Of a stretch of DNA of 45,062 nt, positions 41,571 through 45,062 are shown one piece after another. Positions within the stretch are counted from its first letter, which is position 1; the number at the start of each line of letters is the position of its first letter. Position numbers and translations under genes: made by a program. This DNA comes from a virus. The notes below the pieces were generated by a model that did no database searches, was not told the origin of the DNA, and saw only the letters and a program-made list of their open reading frames with translations. The stretch spans positions 1-45,062 of IMG/VR virus record IMGVR_UViG_3300048590_000726, one strand, 5' to 3'.

Positions 41571-41956
41571 TGCGCGCCCCGCGCATGCGCCGCGACGACA
41601 TCCCAGAACGCATCGTCGTCGGCGGTGATCAGGTAGTGGCCGTGCGCCACGGAGATGACAGCATCGCCGATGGCGTCAACGTCGTAGTCATTGCTGTCGG
41701 CGTCGCCGGCGTCGATGACGGCAGCGATGCACGCCAGCGCGTCGCCGCGGGTGCGGTACGCGTGGTCCCGCAGCCATGACCGGATCGCATCCGTGAGCGC
41801 GTCGGCCGCGTCGCCGGTCCATCCGGCGGCGTCGTCCAAGGCGAACTGCACCCCGGTGAGATCGAGCTCCTCCAGCGGGACCGGGGAGTCCCATCCAACG
41901 GCGAGGTAGGCTGCGGCGTCGATACGGTCGGCGTGGGTGCGGGTGTCGGTGATCAT
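41567..41956 (-). CDS. Acidic 129-residue protein, unknown
   Basis: ATG 41956 is selected by AGGAGCAGC just before it. It begins 'MITDTRTHADRIDAAAYLAV' and is strongly acidic ('VIDAGDADSNDYDVDAIGDA'). Its first codons are duplicated upstream (GCAATGATCACCGACACCCG occurs twice, 39 bases apart), carrying TCATTGC motifs. No family recognised; acidic small proteins can be DNA mimics, which is speculation. Confidence 0.6.
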   Translation of the reverse strand: MITDTRTHADRIDAAAYLAVGWDSPVPLEELDLTGVQFALDDAAGWTGDAADALTDAIRSWLRDHAYRTRGDALACIAAVIDAGDADSNDYDVDAIGDAVISVAHGHYLITADDDAFWDVVAAHARGAQ

Positions 41957-42084
41957 TGCTGCTCCTGTCTGGTCATTGCGGGTGTCGGTGATCATTGCGG
42001 GTGTCGGGCTGCAGGGGCCATCGCGCCCCGCACCAACCCCCGGCCCCCGGGCCGGACAGGCCCGGAGGTCGGGGGGGTTCGGTG
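41957..42084. promoter_or_regulatory. Intergenic repeats and strong hairpin
   Basis: Contains two TCATTGC motifs (41973, 41992), with a third at 41953 at the adjacent start codon, plus a hairpin of arms 42037-42053 and 42059-42075 (17 positions, one G-T and one mismatch, loop GGACA). The hairpin is likely the terminator or attenuator after the gene ending at 42085; the repeats may be operators for the downstream gene. Confidence 0.6.
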
Positions 42085-42375
42085 TCAGCGGCACCACAAG
42101 GCGTGCCAGCGAGGCACGCCCCCCCGCGGGCCGGCCGCTGCCAGGTAGTCGGCCATCGCCGCGGCCTCGCTGCAGGTGAGTCCGCCGCGCGCCAGCTCGG
42201 AGGCCAGTTCGGCAGGATCGGTGATTGCGCCAGTACTCACGAATCGGTAGCCGGCGGAGGCCTGGCCGCTGTAGGCCCAGGATGCGAGGGTGCGCGCCAC
42301 CCCGTCAGGGATGCTGCGGCCGGCGGCGGCCGCCGCAGCGATGGCGGCGGCCACTGCCCGCTCATCGCCGCTCAT
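42085..42375 (-). CDS. 96-residue helical protein, unknown
   Basis: ATG 42375 overlaps the previous stop (ATGA). Ala-rich helices ('RAVAAAIAAAAAAGRSIPDG') precede 'LTCSEAAAMADYLAAAG' and end 'WHALWCR'. Similar in style to small actinophage proteins with 'C-S-E-A-E-A-L-A-D' motifs. Followed by a strong hairpin. Confidence 0.55.
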   Translation of the reverse strand: MSGDERAVAAAIAAAAAAGRSIPDGVARTLASWAYSGQASAGYRFVSTGAITDPAELASELARGGLTCSEAAAMADYLAAAGPRGGVPRWHALWCR

Positions 42376-42611
42376 GCGGCGCTCATCGCAATGACATGCC
42401 CGCGGCCGTTGGTGGTGATCGTGATCGCAGCGCCGATACGGTGATTGGGCACGGCGTACGCCGTGGCCGAGTCCGGCGCGGTCGGCAGCGCGATGAGGCT
42501 GCCGTCGGCGGCGAGGATGGTGAGCGAGTACCGGGGGTTCCCGTTGCGGCTGCTGCGCATGCGGGTGGCCGCGGCCAGGGTGCCGGCGATCATCGCGTGC
42601 TTCGTTTCCAT
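42372..42611 (-). CDS. 79-residue beta-rich protein, OB-like
   Basis: ATG 42611 lies 8 bases after GGAAGGAG. 'GTLAAATRMRSSRNGNPRYS', 'LTILAADGSLIALPTAPDS' and 'YAVPNHRIGAAITITTNGRG' read like the strands of an OB-fold found in other actinophage small proteins. A promoter/operator candidate lies directly upstream. Confidence 0.55.
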   Translation of the reverse strand: METKHAMIAGTLAAATRMRSSRNGNPRYSLTILAADGSLIALPTAPDSATAYAVPNHRIGAAITITTNGRGHVIAMSAA

Positions 42612-42632
42612 GATGATTACTCCTTCCGTTTG

Positions 42633-42679
42633 CATGCTACTAGAACTGTAGCATGAGTGGTAGTGGTAGTGGAAGTCAA
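42633..42679 (-). promoter_or_regulatory. Promoter with overlapping operator-like palindrome
   Basis: On the minus strand TTGACT (42674-42679) is followed after 18 bases by CATGCT (42650-42655). Over it lies a perfect 8-bp inverted repeat CATGCTAC-TAGAACT-GTAGCATG (42633-42655). The tract between is a short direct repeat (CCACTACCACTACCACT). AT-rich for this genome. A repressor or autoregulator could bind here. Confidence 0.5.
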
Positions 42680-43557
42680 GGGCGATGAAAAACCGCAGGC
42701 CTTACGAATCCGCTGCGATCACTTTTTGCGCGGCCGAGCGCGGCGAGGGCTACGACCGTTCCCGGGGCGTCGCCCGTGCGGTCATCAGTAGATACCCCGT
42801 CGGTGAGCGGCAGCAGGCCCTGCCAATGCAGGCCGTCGGCGCAAGCCTGCCGGACAGTAGCCTTGGACGCGTCGAAGACCACCGACACGTTGCGCCCTTC
42901 ACCGATCATCGCGGCGATATCGGCGACGCTCATCCGCTCGTGCGCGGAGTACGTGAGGTGCAGCCCGACGGCCGCCGCCCCCTGCCGGTGGCGCGGCGGC
43001 CATTTGGTGTAGTCGTACGACCGGACGCCGCCGGCGGCGTAGTGCTGCAGCATGTCGGGGACGACGAGCTCCCAGCGGATATCAGCATTGACGTTCCAGC
43101 GCATCCCGATAGCGCCGTGCCGCGCACGCGCGGCGGCAAGCTCCGCCGCCAGGATGACGCCGGCCTCGCGCGGATGCTCGGCGAGGAACCGAGTCCGCGC
43201 GCGGCGCGCGGACTCCACACTTGCAAGCCCGCCTTTGCCTGCGGTGGCCAGGCAGGCCGCGCGGCACCCTGCCGTGCTCATTGGGCAAGCGTTGGCCCCG
43301 ACTATCCCGTGAGTCATTGCCGGCAGCAGGGTCAGGCCGTATGTCGGCAGGTGACTCTTCGCCAGCTTGGGTTGCGCTGCGGGGGGCGTGAGCAACGGCA
43401 CGGCGCACGCCGCGTAGCCCAGCGAGGCGCGGTGCCGCGCCTGCACAGCGCGGCTACGGGCGGTCATTGCGCGCGGGTCTTCCGCGGCGGCATGCTCGCG
43501 CATGCCGTCCGCCATCGGCAGCAACAGGCGCTCCAAGCGGGTCAGTGATAGTGACAT
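42676..43557 (-). CDS. GP88-family phage protein
   Basis: A 293-residue protein starting at ATG 43557 after AAGGTGC. The core 'YGLTLLPAMTHGIVGANACP', 'MSTAGCRAACLATAGKGGLA', 'RWNVNADIRWELVV', 'YDYTKWPPRH' and 'VGLHLTYSAHERM' matches the actinophage Gene product 88 family (PF17338). These are widespread, but their biochemical role is not established. Two TCATTGC motifs lie in its 5' half. The stop overlaps the promoter of the next gene. Confidence 0.8.
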   Translation of the reverse strand: MSLSLTRLERLLLPMADGMREHAAAEDPRAMTARSRAVQARHRASLGYAACAVPLLTPPAAQPKLAKSHLPTYGLTLLPAMTHGIVGANACPMSTAGCRAACLATAGKGGLASVESARRARTRFLAEHPREAGVILAAELAAARARHGAIGMRWNVNADIRWELVVPDMLQHYAAGGVRSYDYTKWPPRHRQGAAAVGLHLTYSAHERMSVADIAAMIGEGRNVSVVFDASKATVRQACADGLHWQGLLPLTDGVSTDDRTGDAPGTVVALAALGRAKSDRSGFVRPAVFHRP

Positions 43558-43607
43558 GAAAGCACCTTAGCATGGATAGCACAGGTGTTGCAACCCGGCG
43601 AGGCCAG

Positions 43608-43970
43608 TCATTGCGAGGCCCCAGTCATTGCAGGGATCGGATCGGGGACCACGGGGCGGCGGAGTACAGCTAGCTGCGCCATCGAGCCGGGCCGCTCCAC
43701 CAGGGTGGGGTACACCCCGGCCCAGAACTCGTCGGCGGACCACGCCCACGCCTCGTCGATGAACGCCCGGTCCAGGGTGCGGCCCCACAGGTTGGAGGTG
43801 GCGACGGTCCGCCACACGCTCCCGGACTCCCAGATGATCTGGGAGTCCGGGAGCTGCTTCGTGGTGGCCATCTCGAGCTTGTGCGCCCACGGCACCCACA
43901 GGGCCTGGTGGGACCGGGCGATGAGGACGGTGTTCGCGGAGTGCACGAGCTCGATGGGCTCGGGCGCCAC
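43608..43970 (-). CDS. Terminase-ATPase-like fragment
   Basis: A 120-residue ORF with a GTG start at 43970, right after an in-frame stop. 'SNTVLIARSHQALWVPWAHK', 'WRTVATSNLWGRTLDRAFI' and 'DEAWAWSADEFWAGVYPTL' recall the middle of large-terminase ATPase domains of the Terminase_1 type, including a Walker B-like 'RAFIDEAWAW'. Walker A and the nuclease domain are absent. It is not a copy of this phage's own terminase. It is either a remnant of another terminase or a small protein derived from one. The similarity is recalled, not computed. Confidence 0.5.
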   Translation of the reverse strand: MAPEPIELVHSANTVLIARSHQALWVPWAHKLEMATTKQLPDSQIIWESGSVWRTVATSNLWGRTLDRAFIDEAWAWSADEFWAGVYPTLVERPGSMAQLAVLRRPVVPDPIPAMTGASQ

Positions 43971-44035
43971 GCCTCACCGACCTTCAGGAGGCAGGCGCAG
44001 CGCTCGTCCAGGCGCGCGCGGTGCGGATGCAGGGG

Positions 44036-44278
44036 TCAAGCGCGCCATGCCGCAGAAGCGGGATGGCGCATCCCGCCAAGCGTGCTGCCGCACCCGTCGC
44101 ACGCGGCCCACGAAAAGAATCCGTCGTCATCCTCGCCGCACGGGACGATGGCAGCATCCCCCCACCGGGCCGCGATCGCATCGCACGCTCCCACCGCCTC
44201 GCCCGGCGCGATATCCGCGCCGGACGCGACTAGGAGGCAGTCTGTGCACACGTCGATATCGGTCCACTCAAGCCCCAT
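44036..44278 (-). CDS. Small CxxC protein (CTDC type)
   Basis: An 80-residue protein; ATG 44278 overlaps the upstream gene by 11 bases. 'GLEWTDIDVCTDCLLVASGA' and 'WAACDGCGSTLGGMRHPAS' provide two CxxC pairs, a pattern shared by many small actinophage zinc-binding proteins. An in-frame GTG at 44326 would extend it by 16 residues and could be the older start (see the duplicated segment). Confidence 0.65.
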   Translation of the reverse strand: MGLEWTDIDVCTDCLLVASGADIAPGEAVGACDAIAARWGDAAIVPCGEDDDGFFSWAACDGCGSTLGGMRHPASAAWRA

Positions 44279-44735
44279 GGCCGGCCGCCTCACACTCAAG
44301 CTCGGAAAGAGTCTCCAGACACTCACTCATCGGTCGCATCCACGTACCAGCTAGCTCATCGGTCGCATCCACGTACCAGACGGCAGGCAGGAGGCGGCCG
44401 GCCACAGCATCCCACCGGTCCCAACGGGCCGCCTCGCACAGGCGGCCCGGGACACAACCCACGATGAGACCTACATCCGCGTAGGCGTCATAGGCCGACC
44501 ATGAACCGTCACCCCACACGATGACGGACGGCGACGGATCATCCTGGCATGCGGCAGTGACGGCCGCATCCGTGGGACGGGGCGTCGAAAGTGGGTGCGC
44601 CGTGGCGTGTGCGGCTAGTCGTGCCGTGATGGTGGTGGCGCATGTGTCGGCGTGTTGTTGTTGTGTGTAGGTGTGGAGTGTGGTTGCTGTGAGTGCGGTT
44701 GCGGCCGCGCTCAGTATCGCTAGCGTTCTGTGCAT
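44268..44735 (-). CDS. Secreted or membrane-anchored protein, unknown
   Basis: A 155-residue protein; ATG 44735 is 6 bases after the -10 box, implying leaderless translation. The N-terminus 'MHRTLAILSAAATALTATTL' is a signal peptide or anchor. The mature part is acidic, with 'VIVWGDGSWSAYDAYADVGL' and two or three cysteine pairs. Its C-terminus has been altered by a tandem duplication that shifts the reading frame. First gene of the right-arm operon; an exported early product is plausible. Confidence 0.6.
   Translation of the reverse strand: MHRTLAILSAAATALTATTLHTYTQQQHADTCATTITARLAAHATAHPLSTPRPTDAAVTAACQDDPSPSVIVWGDGSWSAYDAYADVGLIVGCVPGRLCEAARWDRWDAVAGRLLPAVWYVDATDELAGTWMRPMSECLETLSELECEAAGHGA
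44326..44379. repeat. Tandem 25-bp direct repeat, 29-base period
   Basis: Copies at 44326-44350 and 44355-44379 (shared core CTCATCGGTCGCATCC). The period is not a multiple of three, so the second copy is read in another frame. The same 16-base core occurs at 31907-31922, at the start region of an early gene. Confidence 0.85.
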
Positions 44736-44741
44736 GCATCC

Positions 44742-44769
44742 ATCCTAGCGTGTTGACTGTGCTTGTCAA
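44742..44769 (-). promoter_or_regulatory. Near-consensus leaderless promoter with TTGAC dyad
   Basis: Minus-strand TTGACA (44764-44769), 16-base spacer, TAGGAT (44742-44747), then six bases to ATG 44735. Transcription should begin at or next to the A of the start codon. The -35 region is half of an inverted repeat TTGAC-N7-GTCAA (44753-44769), a possible operator. The best promoter in the window. Confidence 0.75.
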
Positions 44770-44909
44770 ATCGGCTTGCAGACCCACACGCCCGGGGGTT
44801 GACCGAAAACCTCAGCAGCACCCGCCAGGGGGCGCATTACCCCCTGTTGTGCTGGCGCTATCTGCAACCTTTCCGGCTTGCTAGCCTGCTTGCTAGTTTG
44901 ATGCTTTGC
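44770..44909. other. Right-end noncoding region with hairpin
   Basis: No gene supported. It contains an interrupted hairpin at 44816-44854 (CAGCAC...CAGGGGG / CCCCCTG...GTGCTG) and direct repeats of GCTTGCTAG (44876-44884 and 44889-44897) just before the terminal repeat. May be part of a packaging or end-processing site. Confidence 0.5.
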
Positions 44910-45062
44910 ATGTGGGGGGGTGGGGTGGTGGGTTCCGCGCCGGGGGTTCGCCGGCGCCCTGCAGGGCGCCCTGCGCGCACCTGGACCGCCCCCCCCCGCG
45001 TTGGCCGCTGCGCCCCGGCCGTGCCGGGCGCCCCCAGCCAGGGGGCGCCGTCGTGCGCTGCG
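44910..45062. repeat. Terminal direct repeat, right copy
   Basis: Second copy of bases 1-153 with two substitutions, at 45036 and 45050. The first disrupts the inner pair of the hairpin present in the left copy. Confidence 0.85.

Larger units (their letters stand above)
40724..43631. repeat. Dispersed TCATTGC heptamer cluster
   Basis: Thirteen + strand copies start at 40724, 40740, 40920, 41280, 41567, 41688, 41953, 41973, 41992, 43314, 43464, 43608 and 43625, with one inverted copy (GCAATGA) at 42388. I found none elsewhere in the window by reading. Copies fall in different reading frames, in genes on both strands and between genes, so codon use does not explain them. Several pairs are 16-20 bases apart. 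It may be a protein-binding site. Confidence 0.75.

Noticed and set aside
43567-43611. 14-residue ORF before the GP88 gene (MTGLAGLQHLCYPC)
   Set aside because: It has an ATGA junction with the upstream gene but no ribosome site of its own; too short to support as a gene, though a leader peptide is conceivable.

Overview
The window is an essentially complete tailed-phage genome (Caudoviricetes, long non-contractile tail type) of an actinobacterial host. GC content is very high, third codon positions are almost always G or C, and GTG and TTG starts are frequent. The gene families are those of Streptomyces and related actinobacterial phages: WhiB, GP88, FDXHR-like zinc proteins, a beta-sandwich lipoprotein, and a MuF/protease fusion. 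Streptomyces-like hosts are the best guess, but the host is inferred. A 153-base sequence occurs at both ends with two mismatches, so the molecule is either circularly assembled or terminally redundant. No integrase, excision module or phage repressor was recognised.

Left arm, 989-24516, almost all on the + strand, late genes in canonical order: small terminase, large terminase, portal, Ig/MuF/protease fusion, major capsid, head-tail connectors, major tail protein, two frameshift-related tail chaperones, tape measure (711 residues), minor tail proteins, and a receptor-binding region. That last region holds two short adhesins sharing an N-terminal module, a fibre with collagen-like and 17-residue repeats, and a beta-helix spike. 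Within it lies the lysis cassette (M23 peptidase plus two small membrane proteins). One minus-strand membrane gene sits between terminase and portal. A perfect 18-bp hairpin at 24523-24562 ends the late operon and the convergent early operon.

Middle, 24559-36007, on the - strand: a tightly packed early operon in which most genes overlap by 4-8 bases. It encodes dCTP deaminase, a HicA-like zinc protein, many small zinc or membrane proteins, an RNA ligase, a lipoprotein, a DnaQ-like exonuclease, a cytosine methyltransferase with a separate overlapping partner ORF, WhiB, a Holliday-junction resolvase, an HTH protein, SSB, an ERF annealing protein and a winged-helix protein. A probable tRNA-Trp(CCA) lies on the + strand at its distal end.

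Replication segment, 36124-41218, on the + strand: a primase-polymerase/helicase fusion, an AT-rich intergenic region with long inverted repeats (candidate origin or control region), a beta sliding clamp and a Cas4-like Fe-S nuclease. No replicative DNA polymerase was found, so the clamp presumably works with the host enzyme or with the PrimPol.

Right arm, 41280-44735, on the - strand: a small operon driven by a near-consensus leaderless promoter at 44742-44769. It carries a secreted protein, zinc proteins, a fragment resembling a terminase ATPase, GP88 and several unknowns. The heptamer TCATTGC is strikingly clustered from 40724 to 43631, where it crosses genes in several frames and on both coding strands. 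I consider it the least explained signal in the window.
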